The notes: generated by a model not told the origin, from the sequence alone. A DNA stretch of 64,000 nucleotides from Gymnothorax reevesii (GCA_029721435.1 CM056592.1:32065611-32129610); one strand, 5' to 3'. Shown: positions 22,338-34,429, numbered from the stretch's first letter. Numbers and translations are program-made.

Positions 22338-22583
22338 CTGGGAGGCACGGTGGTATAGTGGTTAGCACTATCGTCTCACAGTAAGAAGGTCGTGGGTTCG
22401 ATACCGGCCTGGGGCCCTTCTGTGTGGAGTTTGCACGTTCCTCCGGGTACTCTGGTTTCTCCCTGACAGTGGAACTGGCTTTAGAACTGGAGTTGGTTCC
22501 CAGCACTGCTCCTGACTATAGGATGGGTCAAATGCAGAGGACAAATAACCCCATGGGGTTCAATAAAGTGCATCTTTCTTTCA
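22338..22583 (+). mobile_element. tRNA-derived SINE
   Basis: The head has pol III promoter boxes: A box tggtatagtgg at 22351-22361 and B box ggttcgatacc at 22395-22405, spaced as in a tRNA gene. It is followed by a body ending gggttcaataaagtgcatc and a cttt-rich tail. The lack of a cloverleaf 3' half and the long tail make it a SINE rather than a tRNA gene. Confidence 0.8.
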
Positions 22584-23029
22584 GTGTGAAATTTGGTGGA
22601 GAGGTACATATGGATGTACAGATTAAAATTTGTTCAAGGCAGTGTAACTCGACATTGAACATGGCTGCCAGTCTGCCATATTTAAAATTGCAAAAGATCA
22701 AGCTGGAGAGAATTTGAAAGCAGCTAGAATGTTGAAACTTTGTATACACATACTTTAGAGGACATAAATTAATTTGCTACCAAACTACTCACTTGAGTAA
22801 CACACTTCAGCCCAATAGACTACTAGACTACTAACTCTCCAGCATATAATGCTGAGTACAGTGATCTAGTGTCTGGGGCTTGACGTTTCACCGAAGCTGC
22901 ACTATGAAAGGAGCCCTGAGCTGCAAAAATAAAGAAAGAAAATTGACATGATGAAACCTCAAACCATGTTGCCGAATTTTGCTTGAAATTTTAGTTTTTT
23001 TTTAAATAAATGCTGGTATCACAACCCTT

Positions 23030-24600
23030 GTTTGAATCCCTTTCATGGCTTCCGTGGGAGAGTTCCAAGATGGAAACCAAACCGAGGCTTGTCTCACATT
23101 TGCCAAAAAAGATTTTACCCCCAAGACTTATGGATAATAGTCTGTGGACTGATGAGTCAAAAGTGGCACTTTAAGGAAGATGTGGGTTCCATGACATCTG
23201 GCGTAATGCTAACACAGCATTCCTCAGTAAGAACATTAAAAAGGAACTGAGGTCAAACCTCTAATAGATTTGCTGAAAAAAGAGCACATTTTGAACTTTA
23301 ATTTCATAGTACCACTCACCTGTGAAGCCTGTCCCGATTTCCCACAAGAGTTCTGGAAGTAGAACCCATACAGCACAAGCAAAAGCGCTGTCTGCTCCGT
23401 ATGGGAGTGACCATGTTTCCCCTTAGAACACCAACCCCCCCGAAGTTGTGACGTTTCTGTGGACAACTTGTCCCCGATGTTGCAAGACCCATGTGCTATC
23501 CCCTGCATACCGAGCGCAGGCAAATGGTGTTTTGCCGAGCTTTCAGCTCAAACCAGGATGGAAAGTGCACTGGGAAGACATTTCATCCCCTAACGGACCT
23601 GGAAAAAAAATCCTGAACACTTTCAGAAATGTAGCCTGGGTAGTGTAAGAACAGGAAAAAGACTACAGTATACCGGCATTTTGTGGCCACAAGATATAAC
23701 TCGTTCCCTCAATTTTAGTTATATCTTGTGGTTAAGAGTTAACTAAACCGTGGGAATGACTTCTATGTTGAGGCCACTATTTATTTATTTTTTTAATTTC
23801 CATGTAATTGCTCTTCCTGGGCTCTGTAGAAATGGACAGCAAGGTGGAAAAGTTCTGCCCAAAAAACTAAAAACTACACGCATCAATCGACCAATGAACA
23901 TGCAGCTCACAAAACCGTTGCCGTACCCCGGTAACTGTGACTTGAAGGTGTCATACAGGTCCACAAAGAATGTTCTGGTGGTTGCATTTTTTATTTTATT
24001 GATTTATTTTTTCGCAGTTTTTCTCAAAGGCAGATGTCACTTTGAAGAAATGTGTGCGGCAGATATAAGCTCTTTTCGGGCCAATTACCTCCAGGTTTGA
24101 CCTGGGTTTTCCTTTAAGCCAGGGGTCCCTAATCTTTCCCGGAAAGGGCCAGTGTGGGTGCAAGGTTTCATTGCAACCAAGCAGCTACACACCTGATAAT
24201 ACTAGTCAATCCCTGGACTCTTTGCTAATAAGCTTGATTAGTAGCATCAGGTGTGTAGCTGCTTGGTTGCAATGAAAGCCTGCACTCACACCGGCCCTTT
24301 CTGGGAAAGATTGGGGACACTTGCTTTAATCCATCAAACATGATGATGGCAGTGTGACAGTCTGGGGCTGCATTGCTGCTTCAGGACCTGAGCGACTCGC
24401 CGTAATTCCTGGAGCCATAAATTCTGCTCTCTATGAGAGAATCCTGCAGAAGAATGCCTGGCCATCACTTTGTGCCTCAAATATCATGGAATTGTGGTGA
24501 ACCAACAAAACAGCAGAAGAAAAAAAATTCACGAATCATCATCGCAATCTGGGATCACTAAAAGGCTTTGTGAAGTGTAATCATAAAAAACTGAATGTAA
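23030..24600 (+). mobile_element. Tc1-like transposase remnant split by insertions
   Basis: 23030-23250 reads GRVPRWKPNRGLSHICQKRF and matches, at nucleotide level, the Tc1 element at 57547-59148 (gggagagttccaag; cttgtctcacatttgcc). The match resumes at 24332 (tctggggctgcattgctgc; gagccataaattctgctctc). About 1.1 kb is inserted between: 23250-24111 is unclassified, then comes a hAT MITE. Frameshifts and stops make it non-functional. Confidence 0.7.
24120..24323. mobile_element. Palindromic hAT MITE inside the Tc1 remnant
   Basis: 204 bp bounded by CAGGGGTCCCTAATCTTTCC and its near-complement ending ggggacacttg. The arms cattgcaaccaagcagctac and gtagctgcttggttgcaatg are perfect inverses. The flanks are ctttaagc (24112-24119) and ctttaatc (24324-24331), a 7/8 match to an 8-bp target duplication. 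Confidence 0.8.
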
Positions 24601-24614
24601 AACTCATAGTTATG

Positions 24615-25262
24615 TTCAACTGTGAAAGTAAGAACGTTCCAACATGCACACCGAGACGAGAACTTGCAGGACTGGGACTAAACAGCTGTATGGCCACGAA
24701 AAAGGCTAAATCTTAGTGAGGCTAATCAGGTAAAAACAACTTCATTTTGCTGGGGAGCAGAGAGATTAAGGCTGAGGAGCAATGTTAACGATCATGTGGT
24801 CCAATGAGTCCAGATCTACCCTGTTCCAGAGTGATGGGCACATCAGGGTAAGAGAGGAAACCCATGAAGCGACACCCGTCATGCATCGTGGAAGCTCCCA
24901 GAGGCAGTGTTATGATCAAGGAGTGGCTTCAACTGGTCAGGTCGAGGTTCAGCAGCATGATTCAACAATTTAAAATGAAGTCAGCAGGCCACCTGAATGA
25001 ACTGAGAGACCAGGACATCCCATCAATAGATATTTTAGTCCCCGATGGCACAGGCTATTTCCAGGATAACAGTGCCTTAAGTCATTGGGCTTAAAGTGTG
25101 ACGCGCTGAAGAGGCTTCATGGGGTGGTTTGACTCTCCTGTTGTCGATACAAGATCTCGGCACAAAATTAATACAACTCTGGTGGGATATTAATGTTGTG
25201 ACATTGCATAAGATTGTCTAAACTGTCCTGCAACGAATGCCTGTCATGATCAAGGCTAGAGG
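24615..25262 (+). mobile_element. Second Tc1-like transposase remnant (different subfamily)
   Basis: It reads IMWSNESRSTLFQSDGHIRV (24790-24850), then IPSIDILVPDGTGYFQDNSA (about 25020-25080), and a decayed C-terminal part. These correspond to the catalytic-core surroundings of Tc1 transposases (WSDESR and FQDN blocks). Several stops and frameshifts; no TIRs recognised. Confidence 0.65.
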
Positions 25263-26085
25263 CGGACAAAAAAATATTAAAGTGAGGGACTTTTTTTTTT
25301 TTTTACTAAGCATTTCTGCAAGAAGAAACTGAAATGTATAAAATCCCCTTTCAAAAGAGAGGAAAATTAGCTAAATTTGAGGCCCCTCAGGCATTCCTAG
25401 GGAGAAGGAAGATCACAACCCACTGCCCACCAACACCTCTTCCAGCAGCAACTTTGTTTTCTGTAGTGGTCTCTCATCCAAGTACTAACCAAACTTACAC
25501 CTACTTAGCTTCAGCTACGCAGCTCGAACAGAGGTCTGACTTCTGACCACTCTAAGACACTATCAATAGCTTTTGCATTCACTGAAACAATTGCCTTCCC
25601 AAGAACATTCAGGATCATTTGTGTGCCCTAACTTGCAAGTTCTCCGCCATAGCGTACTATCTGTTAACCTTAATTTTTAAGTTAATTATGCATTGACAGC
25701 ATCTAGACCTTTGGCTAACAGAACAGCAAAGGCAGTTGAGATTAGATACAAGCTTTTGGCATCAGATGATTAAGAATCTCTGCAGCAAACGATGTAAGTG
25801 TCCATTACCTAATCAACAAACTAATAAATTAATAAATAAATACGCCATATCACATACTGCAAGTAATTTGCAGCGTTTGTCGCTGTATTCCTTGAATAAA
25901 GCGACTCCGCTAATCACATCAATGGATTTCCGATAAATACGTCCACTTTCCTCCATCCGTGCTCTTCTGTGGAATTCTGGCCCATACCGTTCATATTCGT
26001 TCATGGTTATGCGTTAGTGCTCCTCATCTGGCCGGAGACAGGAGACCGTTTCTAGACAGGAGAGCAGGCCGGGTTTGCCGCTGCT
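25263..26085. other. No feature recognised
   Basis: Intergenic sequence with a poly-T run at 25290-25305 and (aaat)n-like tracts near 25820-25845. No conserved ORF. Confidence 0.4.
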
Positions 26086-26401
26086 TCGTCTGTGCTACGA
26101 TTGGCCGACGGTTGCGAGGGGCTGGAGGTTTCGCAGCTTCTTCGCTTGCCTGCAATCTTCATCCAGGAGCGATGCGGAGACAATAGGGCACCGCAGAGAA
26201 GCCCGAGAGAGGAGCAGGCCCGCTCGGCAAGGTGAAAATGTTCTAGACTGTCTCTCTCAACATCGGTCATTCGAAAAATATACGTAAAAAACTGAATAAG
26301 AAGACACTGATCATGCATCCCTCACGTTGGTGAAAAAAAACAAAAATCCGCTTTCAACGGAGAGACAGTGAAAAGCCCCGGCGTGAATTACCGATCGAAT
26401 G
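26086..26401 (+). promoter_or_regulatory. sbk1: Candidate sbk1 promoter and non-coding first exon
   Basis: A locally CpG-rich island in AT-rich sequence with an inverted CCAAT box (attgg at 26100-26104). The segment ends in an excellent donor, aatg|gtgagtaac at 26401/26402. The sbk1 start codon lies just inside an exon whose acceptor is at 42366, so an upstream non-coding exon is required. This is the best candidate, though 16 kb away; the transcription start is unknown. Confidence 0.45.
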
Positions 26402-27639
26402 GTGAGTAACCGGATGGATAACGATATTATTATCAGCTGCAATGTTGTTTTTTTTTCTTTCTCTCTCTCGCCTTTGCTAGTTGCATGGTTTTGTTTACAG
26501 GTGGATGCGATGCGAAATATGTTTGAATGAAATTTGCGTTTAGTTTGTTTACCGTTTCACGGTTAATGTGAAGCTTCGTTTTTAATTATTATAGCGGGGT
26601 ATTTAGCTGCGTGTGCGCATTTGGACATTGACGTGAGACATTTGATTTGCTTTGTTGGATGTGGATTCTGTGCAGCATTAGCGCATCCACGCATTTTGAA
26701 TATTTAGGTTGGCCTTGGCTGTTTGCATTTGTTGCCTATTTGCATTGATGTTTACAATGGCCCTGTGGCATCTCAGTTTAGCTTATAGAAATTGAAATCA
26801 GGCTGACTGAGAACAAAGGGATTATTTCAAACACAAGTCGCCTCAATTTTGTGAAAACCGTGAATTTTCCTCGATTTGTTGTGAAATATTAATATTCGCA
26901 TGCAGACTGTCAGTACGAATGGACGTGTTCTTTTCAATGCATCGCAGGTTTAAAAAGTCTTCTAATTGTGCTAATGTCCGATAAACAAAGGGGTTATGTA
27001 TTGCTCCATGTGACATGCATGTATATGCAAGCGAATGCACTCACTTGTGTTAACAGACTGATGCGCAAGTGATTGCATTGTCTATGACAATCTGAACACA
27101 CTTACCGACCCCTCTCATCGCCCGTCTGCTATTGCTCTCCCTCAGGTTCTTGTGCTGTCTGACACTCTCTCCTTTCCCTCAGAAACATGCACATAATATG
27201 CACATCCTCTGTTAGACTCTCATGGATAAAACCTTGCCATCTCTCTCTCTCTCTCCACATATGCAGATACTCACACCTGCACGTCATGGTCATGCACTTT
27301 ACACCTGACGCTGCAAGATGTGCTGACACACCCACTTTGCTGCATGGTGTTATTGGTGTAATGACACTGCTTTGGTGGTGTTTGTGTCGTCAAATACTGC
27401 TGCCTGGACATTGTGGGTTTATGTTCTCCTGAGTCCATTTCCCTGATCCACAATGGATATTTATTTCATGCTGCGAGGGGTCCGTCCAGCGGCTGGTGTA
27501 TTTTAGCAAGGGCTGTGCTCAGTCTGATCCAGGCATAAGAGAAAAGAGCAGATCCTGGGTGCTGGTAACTGCATGTTTTGGGCTGTCTGCGCCTCAGAGC
27601 AAGGTTTGACTCATCAGTTACTTCTCCCAGGCAGTGCCC

Positions 27640-29300
27640 CAGAGCACAGTTAAACCAATGCAGCTAACACAGGAGAGCCCTGCAGCTCAGTCAAATTAAT
27701 GCAACTAACACAGGAGAGCCCTGCAGCACAGTTAAACTAATGCAACCAACACAGGAGAGCCCTGCAGCACAGTTAAACTAATGCAACTAGCACAAGAGAG
27801 CCCTGCAGCACAGTTAAACTAATGCAACTAACACAGGAGAGCCCTTCAACACAGATAAACTAATGCAACTAACACAGGAGAGCCCTGCAGCACAGTTAAA
27901 CTAATGCAAATAACACAAGAGAGCCCTGCAGCACAGTCAAACTAATGCAACTAACACAAGAGAGCCCTGCAGCACAGTTAAACTAATGCAACTAACACAG
28001 GAGAGCCCTGCAGCACAGTTAAACTAATGCAGCTAACACAGGAGAGCCCTGCAGCGTAGTTAAACGGATGAAGCTAATACAGGAGAGCCCTGCAGTTCAG
28101 TTAAACTAATGCAGCTAACATGGGAGAGCCCTGCAGTACAGTTAAACTGATGCAGCTAACACAGGAGAGCCCTGCAGCACAGTTAAATTTATGCAGCAAA
28201 CACAGGAGAGCCCTGCAGCACAGTTAAACTAATGCAGCTAACACAGGAGAGCCCTGCAGCGCAGTTAAACTGATGCAGCCAACACAGGAGAGCCCTGCAG
28301 CACAGTTAAATGGATGCAGCTAACACAGGAGAGCCCTGCAGCACAGTTAAACTGATGCAGCTAACACAGGAGAGCCCTGCAATACAGTTAAACTGATGCA
28401 GCTAACACAGGAGAGCCCTGCAACACACTTAAACTGATGCAGCTAACACAGGAGAGCCCTGCAGCACAGTTAAACTTATGCAACTAACACAGAAGAGCCC
28501 TGCAGCACAGTTAACCTAATGCAGCTAACACAGGAGAGCCCTCCAGCACAGTTAAACTAATGCAACTAACACAGGAGAGCCCTGCAACACAGTTAAACTA
28601 ATGCAACTAACATAGGAGAGCCCTGCAGCACAGTTAACCTAATGCAGCTAACACAGGAGAGCCCTCCAGCACAGTTAAACTAATGCAACTAACACAGGAG
28701 AGCCCTGCAGCACAGTTAAACTAATGCAACTAACATAGGAGAGCCCTGCAGCACAGTTAACCTAATGCAGCTAACACAGGAGAGCCCTCCAGCACAGTTA
28801 AACTAATGCAACTAACACAGGAGAGCCCTATAGCACAGTTAAACTAATGCAACTAACAGAGGAGAGCCCTGCAACACAGTTAAAATAATGCAGCTAACAC
28901 AGGAGAGCCCTGCAGCACAGTTAAACTGATGCAGCCAACACAGGAGAGCCCTGCAGCACAGTTAAACGGATGCAGCTAACACAGGAGAGCCCTGCAGCAC
29001 AGTTAAACTGATGCAGCTAACACAGGAGAGCCATGCAGCACAGTTAAATGGATGCAGCTAACACAAGAGAGCCCTGGAGCACAGTTAAACTAATGCAACT
29101 AACACAGGAGAGCCCTGCAGCACAGTTAAACGGATGCAGCTAACACAGGAGAGCCCTGCAGCACAGTTAAACTGATGCAGCTAACACAGGAGAGCCCCGC
29201 AGCACAGCTAAACTGATGCAGCTAACACAGGAGAGCCCTGCAGCACAGTTAAATGGATGCAGCTAACACAGGAGAGCCCTGGAGCACAGTTAAACTAATA
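27640..29300. repeat. 41-bp minisatellite, about 40 copies
   Basis: Unit ctaatgcagctaacacagga + gagccctgcagcacagttaaa, with common variants (caacta, gcaaata, ggatgcag). Intronic if the sbk1 first exon call is right. Confidence 0.95.
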
Positions 29301-30386
29301 CTTGAAGTTTCATTTTAAGGAGATAAACGAAAAGCTCCAAACTCTGGCTCTTAAGGCATTGGAGCGTGTGTCTGGAAGCCATAGAGCTTGGCTGCTGGCT
29401 CTTCAGTGGCCCTGTGTGTCTCTGTTTGTGGAGGGAGCTTTCGGTGGTGGCGGATCTCAAGCCAGGACAGGACTGTCTCCTCTGTTGTGAGGCTGCTGGC
29501 TGAGCAAACACAATGAGATGAAAGTCAAGCCCCAGACCCTTTGATGTGCTCCAAATCTCCATAGAATATCCATGGGACTGACTCACAGCCAGCACCCCCC
29601 ACGCAACTGCAAACACCCTGGAGAAAGACAGGACACTAGGTGCTCACCAGGCTCAGGAAGTGATCAGTATAATGTTCCCTTGAGACCCAAAGTTATCATG
29701 CGAAACACACCCGTCACAAAGCATCAAAGCTGTACTGTGTCATTATGGACTAATTAAAATGGGCTCGAAAAGAACGTTGGAAAAATCTGGTTAAGCCCTC
29801 TAGCTTCCCTAAGGCCCTGGTCTCGGAAAGCCCATGATGAATTTTGTGCTAATATTATTAAAACAGACAATTACTTTGCTTCAACTTGAAATTATTTATT
29901 TGAGAAATTATTCTATTTTGTAGTGCCCACTCATCTTGGGTAAAGCATTGAACCACTAATTAAATCCTGAGCACTTCCGTTTTATTGGAGAACCATGAAT
30001 TTGAAAATGTCTGGTTTGCCTCGTCTTCCACAAGCAAATGTTCCTGGAGTTATGCCCAATATGCTTGGGACTGATAAGGCTGCCAAGGCTTGTGCCCTCT
30101 GGCCACACTGCCCATAATCTCACTAATGGGATGAAACATAGAAGAAAGGCAGAAAAAGCTTATTGCAATTGGTTGGCTAGTAAATTTATTTTATTAGGCA
30201 TTTTGACTGAGCTAGGAACTGTTTGAATGCTTGCTGTTTCTGAAATATCTATATCATTATCATTGGAAATCATCAAGACAACTACCATGGAAAATAATTA
30301 CTTTGCCTTTGTGACAGAGGGTTCTGTCTCAGACTGCGAGCAGCACTCCGAATCATTAACATCACGGCAGCAAACAGTGTTCGGTT

Positions 30387-31259
30387 TGTGTTTCATGTCT
30401 CCCTCACAAAATTATCGTCTCTTCCCATACTCGCCATCGAACACACTGACTTCGGGGGCGCACTCCCGAAGCTATCTGCCAGCTCACAGTTAATACACGC
30501 AAACATTACCTTGCCAAATCTCTGTCCCGACAGTTTGCTATCGTAACCTTTGAGCTTGTCATTTCTTTATTTGTACTTCTTGTTTGTTGTAGGGCTACGT
30601 TGTGTTCTGTGTTCAGTTTCTATCACTCCTCTGTCTTTGGCTTGTTTGTAATGCTGAAGCTAGGTGCTTTCGGTTGGGTCCAAACAAGAGGCAACGCAAC
30701 TCGGGCTGGCTAAGTAGTGCCTGACACAAGTAGCACATGCGTAATGCCGGGTAAAATGGGCTTTACCACCGGTAATTGCTTTATAACAAAAATGATGCTT
30801 AATGTAACAGTATTGCATTAAAAAAGGATTGTTTTGTTGCTGCAATGTTCTGTGCTCCTTTATAATTCAGTGTAGTATGTACCGTGTGTTTTGTGGCCAT
30901 TGCACCAATGTATATTTTATTGGTAAAAGATGGTACAATCCGGGGAGGGGCTTGGGGTATATCAGGGCCCCATTTTCTATACCTCAGAGAGGAGTGAGTT
31001 GGCAATTTGTGAGAGCAGAAAAGAGCTGTAATCACTGATTCAATTTTTGGTAGTATAGTGTCTATATGTTTTGTATATATATATTTTCCCCCCCTCTTGT
31101 ACTGTACAGATTCCATACAACTTTTTGGCACTTATTTTGCACTTTGGTTGGATTGTTGTGGTTTTGCACTGTAAATAAACCTTTTGCACCTACGTGCTAT
31201 TGTGGCGGAGCCATTTTCTTCCCGGAGTGGGAGTCCTGTTTAGTTTACCCTTGTCGACG
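30387..31259 (+). repeat. 5' LTR of the Gmr1-like element
   Basis: It matches 34992-35729 along its length (for example gggcttggggtatatcaggg; gcggagccattttcttcccg) but carries an extra block of about 146 bp at 30603-30748. AATAAA at 31174-31179 is a candidate poly(A) signal. The end is tcgacg where the other LTR has ccgaca. Confidence 0.8.
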
Positions 31260-31277
31260 TTTGGTGTCCGAAGTGGG

Positions 31278-32729
31278 ATGGCCAGCCGCAAAACAGTGCA
31301 GCCAGTGAGAAGGACAGGCCTTCAGTCACAAAAAGTGAGGCTTCCTGAGGTGAAGGAAGAGAAGGCCTGGGATACGATGGAGGAAAAGGAGTTTGAGAGG
31401 CAAGGAGCGCGCCCCAGAACCAGTACTCCACAGCCCCAGCCTCCTGGTCCAGCAGCAACACTCGAGACGGACATGGTGACTCTGCCGAGAGATTTCCTGA
31501 CCCTGCTGAAGCAACGGAAGGAGGAATTTTTAAACGAGGTCCGTGGCCTAACTGCATCCATCCTCCAGGCACCACAACCAGCCAGAGCCGAGGTACCCCC
31601 ACAACTGGATCTGACCCCAGCAACAACCACAGCCACTGAGAGTCTGAGAATGGCCCTTCCCACACCAATGCCACGTCGTCGCACTGCTGGGGCTGCCTCT
31701 ACTCAGCAGGTGCCCTTAGCACAGCCAGTGGCAGGCTCACTGGTGACCGCCACCTGCCAGGACACCAGCAATGCTCAAACGGCTGAGAGAGTGGTCCGGA
31801 AAGAACCGAAGATGTCCATTTACCAAGAGGGTGAGGACATTGAGAACTACCTCCTGCGGTTTGAGCGCATGGCAAGAACCTGGGCATGGCCAGAACAGGA
31901 GTGGGCCTGCCGACTAGTGCCACTGCTCACTGGTAAGGCACTGGAGGCATACACTGCTATGGACAAGGAGAAGTCCAACAGCTATCACGACCTGAAGGAG
32001 GCGCTTCTGGAGAAGTTTAATATTTCACCAGAGACCTTCCGCCAGTGCTTCCGTGACCCCACCACACCACCAGGAGAGACCCCCACTGAGACTTACAACC
32101 GCCTGAAGGGACTGTATCGTCGGTGGATTCAGCCAGATCAGTGCAGCAAAGAGGAGATCGGTGAAGCTATCATCCTGGAGCAGCTGATTAATGTCCTACC
32201 CTCTGACATCCAGACTTGGGTCAAAGAACATGAGCCGACAAATGGGCTGACTGCAGCAAAACTGGCCCTTCAGTACATGAACGCCCGCAGAAGGAGCCAA
32301 CAACGACCCCAATCTACATCCCGAGTGACCAAAGACCTCAAGGACACTAGGGAAAATGGAGGTAACCCTATGGGGTTTGGGGAGGCTAAGGGGGACAGTA
32401 GTCATACTGCAAACAAAGGACTCATATGCTTTCATTGTCAGCAGTCAGGCCACAAGGCTTCTGTAAGTTTGGTGCGGAAGCCAAAATTGAGTGGGTTTTG
32501 TTATGTGCCACGGGAGGGAGATAGTCCTGGTAGGGAAGTGGGCAATGGGGATTTAAAGTGTACCGTCATATTAAATGGGCAGTCTGTGCAGGCACAATTG
32601 GAAACAGGTAGTTCAATGTCCCTTATTAAGAAAAGCTTGGTTCCAGAATGCAACCTAAATTACAGCGGGGAAACTGTCATACAATGCGTGCATGGTGATA
32701 AAAAGAAGTGTACTCAACAGTGGAGGTGA
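31278..32729 (+). CDS. Gag polyprotein with SCAN-like capsid and protease remnant (Gmr1-like element)
   Basis: 483-residue ORF. The Met at 31278, just after the primer-binding segment, is preferred over the upstream in-frame Met at 31194, which lies in the LTR. The N-terminal third is Pro/Gln/Thr-rich. The capsid part (about residues 180-345) includes FRQCFRDPTTPP, RLKGLYRRWIQPDQCSKEEI, LEQLINVLPSDIQTWVKEH, the pattern of SCAN domains. A zinc-knuckle start, CFHCQQSGHKA, is present but the final Cys position is Ser. A protease-like segment has ETGSS where DTGSS is expected. The frame then stops at 32729. Both changes suggest decay. Host function is not suggested. Confidence 0.75.
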   Translation: MASRKTVQPVRRTGLQSQKVRLPEVKEEKAWDTMEEKEFERQGARPRTSTPQPQPPGPAATLETDMVTLPRDFLTLLKQRKEEFLNEVRGLTASILQAPQPARAEVPPQLDLTPATTTATESLRMALPTPMPRRRTAGAASTQQVPLAQPVAGSLVTATCQDTSNAQTAERVVRKEPKMSIYQEGEDIENYLLRFERMARTWAWPEQEWACRLVPLLTGKALEAYTAMDKEKSNSYHDLKEALLEKFNISPETFRQCFRDPTTPPGETPTETYNRLKGLYRRWIQPDQCSKEEIGEAIILEQLINVLPSDIQTWVKEHEPTNGLTAAKLALQYMNARRRSQQRPQSTSRVTKDLKDTRENGGNPMGFGEAKGDSSHTANKGLICFHCQQSGHKASVSLVRKPKLSGFCYVPREGDSPGREVGNGDLKCTVILNGQSVQAQLETGSSMSLIKKSLVPECNLNYSGETVIQCVHGDKKKCTQQWR

Positions 32730-33239
32730 CAGTCGTTGTGGATGCACAGAGGTACCTGTTGAATGTTAGGTGGTAGAAGAGTTACCAATGGATATGCTTT
32801 TCGGGATGGATTTGCCTGTGCTGTCAGATCTGTTGCCCTGTTCGAATGAAATGTCGTTGGGTGCTGTGGTAACGAGGGCTTTAGCAAAAGCTGGTCTGCA
32901 GCCTCTGCCAGACTTATGCAATAGTCTGTGCCAGAGCAGGACTAAGGGGCCTAGAAAGACACGACGTCATCAGCGCCTGGAAAAAGACTTGGGTTCCCTT
33001 GAGATGAAGTGTGATGTGTTGGGGCTTGATTCTGGAGAGTAGGAGGTGCCTAAAAACATGGGGCTTTGCGGGGTGCGAATGTGTCATTGAAACCTCTGTT
33101 TGAGAAGGCTTGTGCGGGAGGGGGCGATGTTCTGAATCCTGGTGGGGAAAAGTTGATTGTGGAAAATGGCATTTTGTACATGGACGGTACAAATGGTACA
33201 CGTTTGATTGTACACACTTCTTGCAGATAGTTCTCCATC

Positions 33240-34250
33240 TTGCACACACCATCCCCTGGGCTGGACACTTAGCTCAGCAGAAAACATGCCTTCGCCGAAG
33301 TTCCCAATTTTACAGGCCCTCCATGTATAGTGAGTATCCAGAAATACTGCTCTACCTGTCCTGTCTGTCAGAGAACAAGAGCTGCCCGCAGGTCTGACAG
33401 AGCCCCTCTGTCAAACATTGCCGGTGATCTCCACCCCATTCCAGCGCGTCGCTATGGACATTGTGGGACCCTTGGAGAGGAACAGTGCTGGATACCAGTG
33501 CATCCTAGTTCCCGGAGGCCTTCCCATTTTGTTCTATCACCACCCGAAAGTCATCAGCGCACTGGTCCAGTTGTTCTCCCAAGTCGGCATCCTAGATGAC
33601 ATCCTGACAGACCAGGGGACCAACTTCACCCCTCGTTTGATGCAGCAGCTCCACCGGCAGTTGGGCATGAAAGCTATAAGGACATGTCCTTACCACCCTT
33701 AGACTAATAGGCTCATCAAAGGATTCAACTAGACCCTCGAGAACATGCCTAGGAAGTTTGTTGCTGACACGGGTATGGACTGGGACAAATGGCTGCCCTT
33801 CTTGCTGTTTGCATACAGGGAGGTGCGGCCGGTATCCACTGGATTCTCACCTTTTGAGCTGCTGTATGGGTGGCAAGTACAGGGGCCACTGGACCTGCAG
33901 AGGAAGATGTGGGATGAACCACAGCAGACCTTGTCGAAGACAGGCATTGTGCAGCATGTTTTGCAAATGAGAGATGGCGTGGAAAACTACCGGGAGGAGA
34001 CCATGGAGAGTCTGCAGAAGGTGCAGCAAGCCCAGAAGGTGTGGTACGATTAGCATGCCCATCATCATGAGTACCAGCCTAGTCAGCAGGTGCTACTGCT
34101 GCTCCCCTTGGCAACCAGCAAGCTGCTGGTAAAGTGGCAGGGGCCCTACACCATTGCTGCGGAAGATTGGACAAGTCACATATTAGGCGCACCATCCAGA
34201 TAAGGGTAAGGACAAGCAAGTGTACCATGTCAACCTCCTCAAGGAGTGGA
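33240..34250 (+). pseudogene. Integrase remnant of the Gmr1-like element
   Basis: A His/Cys zinc-binding region (HTIPWAGHLAQ; CSTCPVCQRT, frameshifted) precedes the catalytic core. Core Asp codons are at 33457-33459 (AMDIVGP) and 33610-33612 (LTDQGTNF). The Glu expected 35 residues further on is a Lys codon at 33718-33720, and an in-frame stop lies at 33700-33702. The sequence continues through FLLFAYREVRPVSTGFSPFE to a stop at 34051-34053, then a YHVNLLKEW segment at 34220. Catalytically dead as it stands. Confidence 0.75.
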
Positions 34251-34429
34251 AGGAGAGGACAACCCCAGAGGTGAAGGTAATGATGATACGGGCAGTGGGC
34301 GAAGATGAGGAAATGGAGGCTGACCTGGAGGCATGGCAGCAGCAGAAGCCACTGGGACTGGAATATCTGCCTAAGGACCAGAGGGCACAGCTACATCAAG
34401 TCTTTGCCAACTTTCCTGCCCTTTTCCAG

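Noticed and set aside
22338..22415. A functional tRNA gene
   Set aside because: A and B boxes are present, but the acceptor stem does not close and the sequence continues into a SINE body and tail.
31194..31277. Upstream in-frame Met for gag
   Set aside because: This segment lies in the LTR and primer-binding region, so the Met at 31278 is the better start.
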